Shown piece by piece: positions 1-9,589 of a DNA stretch of 64,000 nucleotides. This stretch comes from JAAXGI01 sp965206975 (lineage in GTDB: Bacteria > Gemmatimonadota > Gemmatimonadetes > Longimicrobiales > Gaopeijiaceae), in NCBI GenBank assembly GCA_965206975.1, contig OZ242253.1, positions 1,798,001 through 1,862,000 of the forward strand, given 5' to 3'. How positions within the stretch are numbered: the first letter of the stretch is position 1; each line of letters begins with the position of its first letter. The notes below the pieces were generated by a model. The model was not told the DNA's origin. It did no database searches and was given only the letters and a program-made list of their open reading frames with translations. The position numbers and the translations under genes were made by a program.

Positions 1-1923
1 GCCGATGTTGTTGATGTTCGCGTACATACGGTCGCCCCCGGAATTCCAGATGCCGTTCGGACCCCCCAAGATCGCCGTCCATGACCTTAGGAACCGGCCC
101 GGCTCGGGTTGGACATATTGGTAGTGCAGATCCATGAGGATCCGGTCGGCATTGGAATGGAATCCGAGGTCGTTCACCTCGTAGCCCGGGCTTACGTAGG
201 CGAAGCCGTGGCGCATCCTTACGTTCCCTGCCTCCTTGCCGGCGTATGCCATCGCGTAGAATCCGGCGAGCGAGGTGGCGGTCGGATCGAACTCCACGTG
301 ACTGACGTCAGGCCTCTGATAGTACCGGGTGGAGGACCTCTGGGTACGGGTGATCGCGTCGACCCCGCCGCTCACATAGCTGCCCGAGAACAGGCCGGAA
401 AACAGCCAAACCCGGTCTTGTGACTCATGCGCAAAATCGATCCCCGCAGCGTACGCGGAGGTGTGCAGCCTGCTCGTTATCGCGCCGCTGGACACGTCAC
501 GGTTTACCGCCGAGGCGATCATCCCGAACCGTGTTTGTCCGCCTCGGACCTGCCGCCTCAGGCGCCCGACGAAGTAGTTTGCGGCGGGTTCGACGGTGAG
601 GTCCCGCCCAACTTGACTGCCGTCCGTATAGGCGGCGACCTCTCTTGCGGTGACGGCCTCAAGGATCCCGACGGACCAGCCGTCGCCCACTCGTCCGGTC
701 ACCTTGGCCGCCGCGGCGATGGTTGTGGCGGTCGGAGTGTCGGAGAACACCGCCTCAGATGGGGGTGCCCCTCTAGGCGGGCGCCCGATCCGGCGAGAGT
801 ACACCAACTCCGGACCGGCACCGCTACTTCCCCTTGGCCCCCCCTCGCCGAAGACAAAGATGTCCGCGCCTTCCACAAAGAACGGCCGTCGCTCCGCGTA
901 CCTCGTTTCGAACGCCGTGAGGTTGATCACGGAAGGATCCAGCTCGACCTGACCGAAGTCCGGGTTCACTGTACCGTCGAGCGTTACGTTGGATGTGATT
1001 CGGTACTTCAGGTCCAAACCCATGTCCGTGAAATGATCCGACCCACTCCGGTACGGGTTCGCGAAGTCCACGCCGGCGGGGGTGTCCAGCTGCAGGAATT
1101 CACCGCGCGCCGCGACGTAGGGAAGAAGCTCGAGCCTCCGCCCAGGCTCAACATCGACGAGGCCATCGAGATGCGCGTAGCGTGAGACCCCGGCCCGCTC
1201 CAGAAGCGGCGTGAAGGGGAACGTCGCGTTTTCCTGATTTCGGTTGATGTTTCGCTCGATCTGAATCCCCCACACCTGCTGCTCGTCAGGACGAAACCGT
1301 AGCTGACTGAAGGGGATTCGCATCTCGACGGTCCAACCCAACTCGGTCACTTCCGTGGCTAAGTCCCAAACAGGATCCCACGAGGCATCACCGCTCCCCG
1401 CGCTGTTGGCCGTAACAATCGCGTCGCCCTTGACTCCGGAGGGGTTCGTCCAGAATCTGTAGGCCGTCTCGTGATCGTGATAGCTGTCGAACAGGACCAG
1501 AAATAGATCGGAATCACTCAGCGCGGCATCCCGCCGTGCCAGTCGAGTGGTGACGGGATTTCGGTCATCCAACGTCGCACCCACGTAGATCGCGTCGTCG
1601 TCGTAGGCCAAGCGCACCTCGGTGCGTTCGGATACGGAAGCACCTTCGAACGGCAAGGTCTGAACGAATTCGGGAACAATAGGCGCCTCGGACCAAACGG
1701 CTTCGTCGAGCACACCGTCGATCGAGATCGAGCCACTTTGTCGGACGGCACGCGCACGCGGGGCCCGCGCATGATCATACTCCTCCTCAGCTTCGAGTGT
1801 CGCCCCGCCCAGCCCTTCCTCAATCACAACCTGCGCTTGGGCGTCAGGACTCGAGAGCAGGAGGTTCCCAGCCGCCAATAGCAGCGGAGTTCTCCAGAGG
1901 GGCGCGTGTGGTGGAGAAGGCAT
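1..1923 (-). CDS. DUF5916 family outer-membrane-type protein (C-terminus outside window)
   Basis: The reading frame is open from an ATG at 1923 to the window edge, so only the N-terminal 641 residues are seen. A signal peptide is visible: a short polar start, a Leu/Ala-rich core, and an AQAQ cleavage region. A family-9-like carbohydrate-binding module follows; its typical stretch ISIDGVLDEAVWSEAPIV is present. Next comes the DUF5916 beta-barrel-like part, with NPDFGQVELDPSVINLTAFE and ERRPFFVEGADIF. The protein at 35362-38133 is a paralogue with the same order of motifs. The role of the family is not established; export to the cell envelope is inferred from the signal peptide and the strand-rich C-terminal part. 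High confidence in the family, low in the function. Confidence 0.88.
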   Translation of the reverse strand, partial: MPSPPHAPLWRTPLLLAAGNLLLSSPDAQAQVVIEEGLGGATLEAEEEYDHARAPRARAVRQSGSISIDGVLDEAVWSEAPIVPEFVQTLPFEGASVSERTEVRLAYDDDAIYVGATLDDRNPVTTRLARRDAALSDSDLFLVLFDSYHDHETAYRFWTNPSGVKGDAIVTANSAGSGDASWDPVWDLATEVTELGWTVEMRIPFSQLRFRPDEQQVWGIQIERNINRNQENATFPFTPLLERAGVSRYAHLDGLVDVEPGRRLELLPYVAARGEFLQLDTPAGVDFANPYRSGSDHFTDMGLDLKYRITSNVTLDGTVNPDFGQVELDPSVINLTAFETRYAERRPFFVEGADIFVFGEGGPRGSSGAGPELVYSRRIGRPPRGAPPSEAVFSDTPTATTIAAAAKVTGRVGDGWSVGILEAVTAREVAAYTDGSQVGRDLTVEPAANYFVGRLRRQVRGGQTRFGMIASAVNRDVSSGAITSRLHTSAYAAGIDFAHESQDRVWLFSGLFSGSYVSGGVDAITRTQRSSTRYYQRPDVSHVEFDPTATSLAGFYAMAYAGKEAGNVRMRHGFAYVSPGYEVNDLGFHSNADRILMDLHYQYVQPEPGRFLRSWTAILGGPNGIWNSGGDRMYANINNIG

Positions 1924-2099
1924 TCGACGTAGGGTGTCTGGTGGAAACGACAGTGCGGGGCCTAAGCTCTCCGGACTGTGCCTCATGGGCAACAGCACAC
2001 GCCTGACAGCGGTCCGCCCTACCCCTGCGGGGCCCGCTGGGCTGGCTAGGGAGCGGTCCCCGACCCGACGGTGGCTACGGTGGTCGTGGTTGATCGGCT

Positions 2100-2872
2100 C
2101 GCCGCCGAACCGATCCTGGATGATTTCCTCCGGACAGTTTCGGAGCCGGTCCCGGGCCGATGCGGTCGAAGAGAGCCCGCACGGGAGGGGATCCAGCTGT
2201 CAGCATGCCCCACATCTCGTCAAAGTTCGCTACCTCCAGATGGCGCGAGACAACATCAACCTCGACGCTGTGAAAACCGCCGTCCTCCATTTCCGCCTTG
2301 AAACTTGAAATCTGCAGGATCAGCCAGACTGCATACCTGTGGTGGGGACGGGGGAGGAGGCATGTCGGGAAACGCCACATCCATCGCCGCAGGGAAGAGC
2401 CCAAAGCCCTCGAACTTGTCGGGTCCGGCCCACCCGATCACTTCGGCGCGACCGCCGGGGCGCAGGACCCGGAACAGCTCGGGACAGCCCTTCGCCCGAT
2501 CGGGAAACGGCATCCGGGCAAACCCGCACGCCACGGCATCGAAGCTGGCATCGTCGAGTTCGGGAGATCGACCGTGCATCACCTGGAAGTGGACATTCGT
2601 GACGCCGACCCCCCCATCCGCTCCCGCAGCACGCACATCATCCCCGGAGCGAATTCGTTGGCAAGTAGCGACTCCACTCTCGGAAACGGTGCCTCGGCGA
2701 GAGCGCCGGAACCGGCACCCACTTCCAACGCTTCGGTACCCGCGTCGACGCCAGGTCGATCGACGAATGTGCCGGTAGACGCCTGCATCAGGAATGGTGC
2801 GACCTTCTCAGCGTAACCGCGACCAGCCGCACCCCAGCTTTCAGGCGTCTCCGCTGCTGGTGCAGTTCGCAT
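2100..2872 (-). pseudogene. class I SAM-dependent methyltransferase, frameshifted
   Basis: Three consecutive minus-strand frames together give one methyltransferase. The first (2872 to about 2640) carries the SAM-binding motif ALEVGAGSGALAE. The second (about 2636-2300) carries the DDASFDAVACGFARMPFPD region and the post-motif FRVLRPGGRAEVIGW. The third (about 2290-2120) carries the C-terminal part FHSVEVDVVSRHLEVANFDE. At least two frame changes are needed, so no full protein can be made. It could in principle be two sequencing errors, but neighbouring genes are intact and similar broken genes recur through the window. The substrate is unknown. Confidence 0.75.
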
Positions 2873-2893
2873 CGGCGAAAAGGCCTTCCTAAC

Positions 2894-3385
2894 TCAGGCG
2901 TTCTTTCGGGCTGCCGCAGCCTTGGCGGCGGAGAGATAGCCAGGTTCGAGATGGAGCAGGTTTGAGATCTTGCGTGTAAGATAGTGCTCGTGCTCGGCGA
3001 TCTCTCCGTCCGCAAGCACCACACCCCACATTATTTCCGCCAACACCATCTTCTGTTCCGTGTCGTAGCCGTCCCGCAGGTGAGACGTGAAGCGGTAGTG
3101 GTCCGGGGTGCTTCGTCGCTCCTTCTCGGCCAAATCCATCAGCCTGCGGCCTGCCTCGGAAGGTAGAGAGAAATGTCGTTCAAGGACGTCCTCGAGGTGT
3201 GCACGCTCGGCCGCCGAGAACTCGCCGTCTGCGTATGCCACCTCAAGGAGCAAGGCACACGCAGCGAGGTGGAGCGGATCGACACCGGGTTTGGCCTGCG
3301 TCGGGCCTTCCTCGGAATCCGGCTTGGAGCCAAAATCGGAGTCCGGCTTGGAGCCAAAGAGTGAGCGGATCGCCTCGATCAGCAT
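2894..3385 (-). CDS. TerB-like domain protein
   Basis: This 163-residue cytoplasmic protein has the helical TerB/DjlA-N type fold. The pattern ACALLLEVAYADGEFSAAER in the first half and MWGVVLADGEIAEHEHYL in the second half are the two internal helical repeats with acidic metal-binding-like residues (ADGE twice). The N-terminus has a short tandem peptide repeat (GSKPDS twice), encoded by a direct repeat near 3310-3355. TerB proteins are linked to tellurite resistance or membrane stress in some bacteria, but stand-alone copies are usually uncharacterised. No other ter genes are nearby, so tellurite resistance should not be assumed. Confidence 0.8.
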   Translation of the reverse strand: MLIEAIRSLFGSKPDSDFGSKPDSEEGPTQAKPGVDPLHLAACALLLEVAYADGEFSAAERAHLEDVLERHFSLPSEAGRRLMDLAEKERRSTPDHYRFTSHLRDGYDTEQKMVLAEIMWGVVLADGEIAEHEHYLTRKISNLLHLEPGYLSAAKAAAARKNA

Positions 3386-3387
3386 GC

Positions 3388-3600
3388 TATCGCATATTGG
3401 AAGTCGGCTGGATCATCTCGATGTTCACGCCATTCGGTCCTGTGAGGAAGTAGAAGGAGATCTGTCCGTTCACGAAGGTCAGGTTGTTCGACTCGCGGGT
3501 GATGTCGCCCCGCTCGCCCCTGAGTTTTCTTCCATCGTCGGGTTGAGATCCAGAGCCCTCCAGCCGAGGTGGCTGCGTGGGTCCAAGCTGTCCCCCATCT
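3388..3600 (-). pseudogene. VOC/glyoxalase family C-terminal remnant
   Basis: The minus strand ends with SNNLTFVNGQISFYFLTGP and then NGVNIEMIQ before a TAG stop. This is the typical last beta-strand pair of a vicinal-oxygen-chelate domain, including the final metal-ligand glutamate in IEMIQ. Upstream codons drift out of frame after about 50 residues and no start is found, so only a dead C-terminal piece remains between the TerB-like and ABC-F genes. Confidence 0.5.
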
Positions 3601-3758
3601 TGCCACGCGGACCGGCCGAAGCGGCCAACTGGTTCAACCTAGGTTCAATCTGGGGAGAGGAGCGCCAAGCCGAGAAGCTACGGGAAATGATCGAGGCCCG
3701 CGATCCCCATCGAAGCTTACGCCAACCCCCTGCTGCGAGATACCGTCCTCCTCAGGGG

Positions 3759-5744
3759 CTACCCCAAAGTGCCTATCTCCCCTTCTGTACGCTCCCACTC
3801 GGACATGAGATCGACCACCTTTCCTTGTAGGCGGGACCGCTCGTCTTCCAGCGCCCGAACCTCGCCGATTGAAGTGTGTTCGTAGAAGTTCGATTGGCAG
3901 AAGAGTTCGTCGATCTCCCGGACCCGGGCCTCGGCCGTCTCGATTCGAGCAATCAGGGCGTCGCGGCTCTCCTGGATCCGTTTCCTCTTCGCCTTCGAGA
4001 CTCTGCTCCGGCCCTCTCCCCTCCCACCGCCTTCCCGCGTCCTCGACTTCCGCCCCCCGCCCCCGTTGAGCGACGCGTCGGCCGCATCCGCGTTCCCCTT
4101 CCTCCGCTTCTCACGCTTGGCCTTGAGAACCACGCGGTCCACATCCAGGTGGTCGTCGCCGCAGAAGTGGACATACTCCTCGTACGTCCCCAGATAGTCG
4201 ACGATGTCGTCGGGCCTGATCTCCACCACGCGGGTGGCCAGCTGGCTCACGAACCAGCGATCGTGCGAGACCAGCAGGAGCGTTCCCGGGAAGGCTCTGA
4301 GTCCCTCGACGAGCGCTTCGATGGATTCGAGATCCAGGTGATTGGTCGGCTCGTCCAGCACCAAAATGTTGGGCCGCTCGATGGCCAGCTTGGTGAAGAC
4401 CAAGCGTGCTGCCTCACCACCGGAGAGAGCCCCCAGCCGCTTCTTGCCGTCGTCCCCCGAGAAGAGCATGAGCCCCATGCGACCCCGCACGTAGCCGATG
4501 TCCTTGTCCGGGCAGAAGTCCCAGACCCACTCCTCGGCCGTGTGCGTCGGGGACTCGAACTGCTTGTTGTGGTCCTGGGCGAAATAGCCCGGATGGGTCT
4601 CGTACCCCCACGCCACCTCGCCGTCGTCGGCCTCCAGCTCGCCCATCACGATCTTGAGGAGAGTAGACTTGCCGATGCCATTGGGCCCCATGATGGCCAG
4701 ACGGTCACCGCGGTTCACGACGAGGTCCACGCCCTTTAGCACCTCGTTGTCCCCGAATGCCTTGGTGACGCCCTTGACCTCGAGCACTTCCTTTCCGCTA
4801 TCGCGCGTCTGTTCGAATCGGAAGGTCGGGTAGCGCCGCGAGCTGGGCGGCAACTCGTCGAGCGCTTCCGCTTTCTTCTCGATCATGCGGGCCCTGTTCT
4901 GAGCCTGCCGCGCCTTGCTCGCCTTTGCCCGAAACCGGTCCACGAACTTCTGGTGGTGAGCGATCTCCCTCTCCCGGGCCACGATGTCCTTCTCCCTGCG
5001 CTCTCGCTCTGACCGCTTCGCCGCCAGAAAGTCGCTGTAGTTCCCGTGGTAGAGCAGAATGTCTTGGTAGTCCACGTCCAGGATGTGTGTCGTGACGTTG
5101 TCCAGGAATCGGTGATCGTGGGAGATGATCACGGCCGGCCCCGGGAAGTCGCGCAGGAAGGTCTCGAGCCAACGCATGGAGAGGATGTCGAGGTGGTTCG
5201 TCGGCTCGTCGAGCAGGAGGACGTCAGGAGAGCTTGCCAGTACCTGCCCGAGGAGAACCCGAAGCTTGAAACCCCCGGACAGTGTGGACAGGGGGGCGCG
5301 GTGGATGTCCGCGGGGAGGCCCAGACCCTCGAGGATCGTGGCAGCCCGGGATTCGGCGGTGTACCCGTCGTGCAGCTGCACGGTCTCCTCCAGCTCGGAG
5401 AACCGGTCCGCGTCGAAGTGCTCCTCGCTGTCCGCGAGGAGTGCCTCCTTCTCCATCATGGCGTCCCACAGCTCCGGGTTGCCCATGAGGGTGACCTCGA
5501 GGATCTCTTGATCGTCGTAGCGGAATTGATCCTGGCGGAACACCCCCATGCGCAGGCGCTTGGGGATCGCGACCGTACCCGCACTGGCCTCGATGTCGCT
5601 GCTCAGGATGTTGAGGAGCGTGGTCTTGCCCGATCCGTTGGCGCCCACGAGCCCGTAGCGTTCACCCGGGTTGAGCTGGAAGGACGCACGTGCGAAGAGC
5701 GTCCGGTCACCGAACGACTTTTCGAGATTGGATACGGAGATCAT
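3759..5744 (-). CDS. ABC-F family ATPase (YbiT-like)
   Basis: This is a complete 661-residue ABC-F protein: two ATP-binding cassettes in one chain and no membrane segments. The first Walker A (GANGSGKTT, residues 34-42) is followed by LSGGFKLRVLLGQ and DVLLLDEPTNHLD. The arginine/lysine-rich P-site-tRNA-interaction linker follows. The second cassette has GPNGIGKST, ALSGGEAARLVF and ILVLDEPTNHLD. The N-terminal half, with the GVFRQDQF motif, is closest to the YbiT group as I remember it. A Lys/Arg-rich segment and C-terminal coiled coil of about 100 residues resemble the Uup-type tail. ABC-F proteins act on the ribosome E site during translation. It stands alone, with no antibiotic-resistance neighbours, so a housekeeping translation factor role is more likely than resistance. 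Confidence 0.93.
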   Translation of the reverse strand: MISVSNLEKSFGDRTLFARASFQLNPGERYGLVGANGSGKTTLLNILSSDIEASAGTVAIPKRLRMGVFRQDQFRYDDQEILEVTLMGNPELWDAMMEKEALLADSEEHFDADRFSELEETVQLHDGYTAESRAATILEGLGLPADIHRAPLSTLSGGFKLRVLLGQVLASSPDVLLLDEPTNHLDILSMRWLETFLRDFPGPAVIISHDHRFLDNVTTHILDVDYQDILLYHGNYSDFLAAKRSERERREKDIVAREREIAHHQKFVDRFRAKASKARQAQNRARMIEKKAEALDELPPSSRRYPTFRFEQTRDSGKEVLEVKGVTKAFGDNEVLKGVDLVVNRGDRLAIMGPNGIGKSTLLKIVMGELEADDGEVAWGYETHPGYFAQDHNKQFESPTHTAEEWVWDFCPDKDIGYVRGRMGLMLFSGDDGKKRLGALSGGEAARLVFTKLAIERPNILVLDEPTNHLDLESIEALVEGLRAFPGTLLLVSHDRWFVSQLATRVVEIRPDDIVDYLGTYEEYVHFCGDDHLDVDRVVLKAKREKRRKGNADAADASLNGGGGRKSRTREGGGRGEGRSRVSKAKRKRIQESRDALIARIETAEARVREIDELFCQSNFYEHTSIGEVRALEDERSRLQGKVVDLMSEWERTEGEIGTLG

Positions 5745-5932
5745 GGGGGGGGAATCTAAACGATATCGGCCGGGTCGGGTCCAGGCCTTCGACGATTGAT
5801 CTCGAGTTGCCGATGCTGCCAGGTGCCGTCGCCTCCAACTGCGGCTCCGCTCCCGGCGGGCAAAGCAACCGGGACGATCGCCGGTCCCGGGTCGGGCCGG
5901 TCCTACTGCTGTGCGATCGTCATCTTACGTCA
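5745..5932. other. intergenic region
   Basis: A 188-bp spacer between the ABC-F start and the VOC gene stop. No coding signal or clear structured element was seen. Confidence 0.4.
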
Positions 5933-6295
5933 CTAGCGCTCGGACCAGACAGCGAGTTCGTAGCCATCCGGATCCGTGAAGTGGAATCGCTCACCACCGG
6001 GAAATGCGAATACCGGCTTGACGATTGTCCCTCCGGCGTCGGCGATCCGGTCCTCGATTTCGGCCAGATCGGCACCGTAAAGCACCACCAAGGGGCCACC
6101 GGAGTGCACCGGCCCGCTGGCGTCGAACCCGCCTTTCATCCGGCCATCGGAAAACTCGCAGTAAGAGGGTCCGAAGTCGGTGAAAGTCCAGCCGAAGGCC
6201 GTGCCGTAGAACGCTTTTGAACGGCTGATATCAGTGACGGTGAACTCCACGTAGTCGATGCATCGGTCACGGCTGTCATGGTGAACGTTGGCCAT
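5933..6295 (-). CDS. VOC (glyoxalase/bleomycin resistance) family protein
   Basis: A 120-residue protein with two beta-alpha-beta-beta-beta modules. The first begins CIDYVEFTVTDISRSKAFY; the second ends with FHFTDPDGYELAVWSE, where the final Glu is the usual metal ligand. The start was placed at ATG 6295 (MANVHH) because the module begins right after it; the frame stays open for 21 more codons without family resemblance. Members bind small ligands or metals in the cytoplasm. Similar genes are often annotated as glyoxalase-like, but the catalytic activity cannot be deduced. Confidence 0.85.
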   Translation of the reverse strand: MANVHHDSRDRCIDYVEFTVTDISRSKAFYGTAFGWTFTDFGPSYCEFSDGRMKGGFDASGPVHSGGPLVVLYGADLAEIEDRIADAGGTIVKPVFAFPGGERFHFTDPDGYELAVWSER

Positions 6296-6382
6296 TGTGG
6301 GTTCCAGGCAGTTGGAATGGGACCCGGCATCCCGTCGTATGACCAGCGGCGATGCCATGGAAGAGTCGCTCGTACCCCTTCA

Positions 6383-6780
6383 TTCGATCACCCAGACGGG
6401 GCGAGAATAGACTTCGCTGAAGACGGTGGATCCAGGTCCGCGAAACGGCTCGAACGGTTTAGCTTCGATGCCGATGAACGCCGATGGCGTAGCGACCAGA
6501 CAGTCGAGCACAGGGTGACCATCGCCCGAGCACGGAAAACGGACTGTTGTTTCAATCGACAAAGAACGGGCGGGCCTTCCCCTCCTAGACAACCTGGCAG
6601 CGGCGGCAGCCCGCCCGCCCGATCGAGGAAGAACCCGAAGGCGTTGGCGGCCAGCGCGGCCGAGCATTCGGGTGAATCGGATTTGCCGCTGCCGATCTCA
6701 TCACCAGGCGCGGCGTCGAGCGCGCCTTGCCACTGTCCTCTCTCGTGGTCAACTGCCAGGTCCATGCCGTCGCACCACAC
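6383..6780 (-). pseudogene. remnant of PD-(D/E)XK nuclease-like protein (PGN_0703-like)
   Basis: Two overlapping minus frames join into one protein piece. The upstream frame holds GDEIGSGKSDSPECSAALAA followed by NAFGFFLDR. After a frame change near 6570 the other frame holds HPVLDCLVATPSAFIGIEAK and PFEPFRG. The D...ExK spacing is that of a PD-(D/E)XK nuclease active site. The order of motifs resembles the PGN_0703-type putative restriction endonucleases as I recall them. The piece ends abruptly at PVWVIE near 6383, so both a frameshift and a C-terminal truncation are present. No partner methylase is seen. Confidence 0.5.
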
Positions 6781-6915
6781 GCCTAGCTGTCCGACAAACT
6801 GAGGCCACCTCAGTACGTTGTCTGGGATGTATCTAGGCTTTGACGCGCCCAGGGTTGCACATCGCCTCGGAACCTGTTGACCTTAGCTGACTCTTTGGAA
6901 GCGCGAAATCGTCCC

Positions 6916-9267
6916 TCAGTTTGCAGGCTCGCCCTGCAACTCCGCCGCTACCCGCTCAGCCTCCTCCATCACGCGGAGCAAGTTCCCGCTCCAGATCTTG
7001 TGGATCTCCTCTTCCGTGTACCCACGCCTCACGAGCTCAAGAGTGATGTTGAAGGTTTCGGAGGCGTCGTTCCACCCCCCGACCCCTCCGCCTCCGTCGA
7101 AGTCGGAACTGATCCCGACGTGATCGATGCCGATCAGCTCCACGACGTAGTCGATGTGATCGACTAGGTCGCTTACGGTCGCAGGTGGGGGAGCAGGCCA
7201 GCGGGCGTCGACTTCAGCTAGCCTCTGATTGTATTGCGAGCGACGGTCCGGATCGAGCTCTGCCACGGCGTTGCGGAGAGCGCCCCCACCGCCTGGAAGC
7301 TCGAACTCACGCTGCAGCTCTTGGACCGCGCGCCGGCGCTCTGGTGACGGACCTCGCAGGTACGAGGGGAAAGCGACGACCTGCACCACCCCGCCGTTCT
7401 CCTTCAGCGCCAGGAGTTGCTCGTCGTCCAAGTTCCTGCTGTGGTCTGCCAGCGCCCGGACGGATGAATGGGATGCCATCACCGCCGCCCTTGAGAGCGC
7501 CATGGTTTGTAGGTTTGCCTCTTTCGAGGGGTGGGAGATATCGAGCACGATCCCCCACCGGTTCGCCTCTGCGATGACTTCCCCCCCGAGCGGCGACAAC
7601 CCGTTCCACCGGTAGCCGTCCGCCTCTCCCGTATTGGAGTCGGCCAACTGGTTGTTGCCGTTGTGGGCAAGAGAGAGGTAGCGTACGCCGAGCTCCGCGA
7701 ACCTTCCAACGTTCTCGGTGTCCTCACCTAGCGCATACCCGTTCTCCATTCCCAGAAGCGCGACTAGGCGTCCCTGACCGGCAATCCGCCGAACATCCGC
7801 GGCCGTGAGGGCGAGGTCGATCCTATCGGGTGCCAACTCGGAAGTCAGGCGGCGAACCGCAAGCACCTTGTCCATTGCCGTGTTGTAGGCCTGGACGTAG
7901 CCGGCCGGAGTGAAGTCGTCCCGCTGTCCCTGGAACACCGAAAAGAATACGGCATCCAGTTCACCCGCCTCCATCGAGGGCAGATCCACCTGAGTATCGT
8001 CGAGGCCGGACACGTAATTCGGCTGGATTGCAGTGAAGTCATCCGGATCGATATCGACGTGGGTGTCGAGCGCGATCGCTCGCTCGTGGATCACCCGCGC
8101 GCGCTCAAGCGTAACCTCCGGGTCGAGCTGGGCAAGCGCCATGGCATCTTGGGCCCTGAGCGGAACGATTCGCGCCCCGGCAAGCCTCGCCGTGGCGCCG
8201 AGCGTGGTCTCCATCGCGCTGAACCCGAGCTGGTAGTCCGCGTCGGTGAACGTCTCGAGGATATCCGTCGGACGGTGCCAGTGCGGGTCCGAACCCCTCC
8301 CGATCTCATAGAGCCGACGGTTCTCCCGGATGCTCACGGCGGCAACGAGGTTCATGAACGGTGTGGAGTCGGTATTGCTCATCGCGTTGCTCATCGCGGC
8401 GGGATGAGTTGTCGCGAACATCCGGTTCGCGTTGATGAGCGCGATGGCGAGCTGTGCGGACTCCTCCCACAGCTCTGAATTGAGCTGGAACTCCACATCG
8501 ACGTCCGCGTTCAGCGTCTGCTCGTCCTGGACGGGGTTCCCGTGGTCGAACATCACCTTGTCGTGCTGGACCATGCCTAGCCAACTCGGCTCTGGATACC
8601 TCCCGGAGCCGGGCGGGTCCTCCACTCCCTGCATCCCCGCGCGTTGCTCCACGTACGCGCGGGCGCCGTTCAGTCCCGTCTCTTCGTTGTTCCAGAGGGC
8701 GAAGCGTACCGAACGCTCCGTCTGGATGTCCGGAGAGGAAAGCACCCGCGCAATCTCCATGACCAGAGCCGTGCCGGAGGCGTTGTCGTTGACTGCCTGT
8801 CCCCCTCCCCTCCCATCCATGTGCGCACCGAGGATGTACATTTCGTGCGGAGCCGCCGCACCGATCTTCGTGGCGTATACCTGCTCGCGCGGCTGTCCCT
8901 CGTATTCGTAGTGGAGGCGCTCTGTCTGATAGCCCCAACCGGCGAGCTGCTCCTCAATCCAGTCAACCGCGCGCGCGTTCCGTTCGGTCCCCTGCTCCCG
9001 GTCCCCGAACTGCGCGAGCCCCTCGACGAGCAACTCGTAGCTATTCAAATCGAGGCGCCCGACAATCGTCTGAGCTACGCGGTCTGCGGGAGTCACAGCG
9101 ATCCCTCCGATAACCCCAATCGGGACGGGACGTGGACTGGACGCCTGACCGTGCCCGTCCTGAGGGATTCCCCCCGCGAGTGCCGTGGCAATGAGTGCGT
9201 GGCACGCCAACGATAGGGTCAGAATGCCCTCGTTTCGATGGATCTTGGACCTTGGCGCCTCGTTCAT
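6916..9267 (-). CDS. exported M28 aminopeptidase - M19 membrane dipeptidase fusion
   Basis: 783 residues. After a signal-peptide-like N-terminus (about 12-40), residues 70-365 are an M28 zinc exopeptidase. Putative zinc ligands and catalytic residues are H149 and D151 (GAHMDG), D161, E195-E196 (NNEETG), and H329/H331. Residues 390-775 are a separate M19 dipeptidase domain: H403-x-D405 (DTHVDI), E508 (GMENG), H579 (DISHP), H600 (ASHSS), and a C-terminal GISSDFDGGGG loop. Both active sites look intact. An aminopeptidase linked to a dipeptidase would let one exported enzyme reduce oligopeptides to amino acids; this is an inference. The start ATG at 9267 gives a sensible leader. Single-gene unit, no operon partner. 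Confidence 0.9.
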   Translation of the reverse strand: MNEAPRSKIHRNEGILTLSLACHALIATALAGGIPQDGHGQASSPRPVPIGVIGGIAVTPADRVAQTIVGRLDLNSYELLVEGLAQFGDREQGTERNARAVDWIEEQLAGWGYQTERLHYEYEGQPREQVYATKIGAAAPHEMYILGAHMDGRGGGQAVNDNASGTALVMEIARVLSSPDIQTERSVRFALWNNEETGLNGARAYVEQRAGMQGVEDPPGSGRYPEPSWLGMVQHDKVMFDHGNPVQDEQTLNADVDVEFQLNSELWEESAQLAIALINANRMFATTHPAAMSNAMSNTDSTPFMNLVAAVSIRENRRLYEIGRGSDPHWHRPTDILETFTDADYQLGFSAMETTLGATARLAGARIVPLRAQDAMALAQLDPEVTLERARVIHERAIALDTHVDIDPDDFTAIQPNYVSGLDDTQVDLPSMEAGELDAVFFSVFQGQRDDFTPAGYVQAYNTAMDKVLAVRRLTSELAPDRIDLALTAADVRRIAGQGRLVALLGMENGYALGEDTENVGRFAELGVRYLSLAHNGNNQLADSNTGEADGYRWNGLSPLGGEVIAEANRWGIVLDISHPSKEANLQTMALSRAAVMASHSSVRALADHSRNLDDEQLLALKENGGVVQVVAFPSYLRGPSPERRRAVQELQREFELPGGGGALRNAVAELDPDRRSQYNQRLAEVDARWPAPPPATVSDLVDHIDYVVELIGIDHVGISSDFDGGGGVGGWNDASETFNITLELVRRGYTEEEIHKIWSGNLLRVMEEAERVAAELQGEPAN

Positions 9268-9589
9268 CGTATCAATCTCTCGGCAGCAGGCGGTTTCTTA
9301 CGTCCTCACGGTACCGAACTGAGCATTCCGACCACGCGACCAATGTGAGGACTGTGACCTGCCCCGAAAAGACGTACCAACTACAGTCCTGCGGGTATCG
9401 TCGCACTCGCATCCAGTCAGCTTTGTCACTCGATGGCTTGGCCGGGGCCCGAGGTTGGTCAACAACGGAAGCGTTCTGCCACCAGTCCCACTCTCGATCT
9501 CCTTCAGAAGGTCCTAGACTTCGCTCGTTGAGTGATGCTCGTGCGCACTGTTCGTGCACTATGAGCCTACGGGATCCCCGTAACGTCAA
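9268..9589. other. intergenic region, no gene seen
   Basis: 322 bp upstream of the double peptidase start. Short open frames have no family resemblance. The peptidase promoter should lie here, but no unambiguous -35/-10 pair could be fixed. Confidence 0.3.

Noticed and set aside
427..1185. Long plus-strand frame opposite the first DUF5916 gene
   Set aside because: It is antisense in codon register to a protein with clear family motifs; high GC keeps the opposite strand free of stops.
2894..3385. Tellurite resistance operon
   Set aside because: A single TerB-like protein without TerC, TerD or TerZ neighbours does not support this function.
3876..4739. Long plus-strand frame opposite the ABC-F gene
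   Set aside because: Exact antisense shadow of the ATP-binding cassettes; no start signal and no family resemblance.
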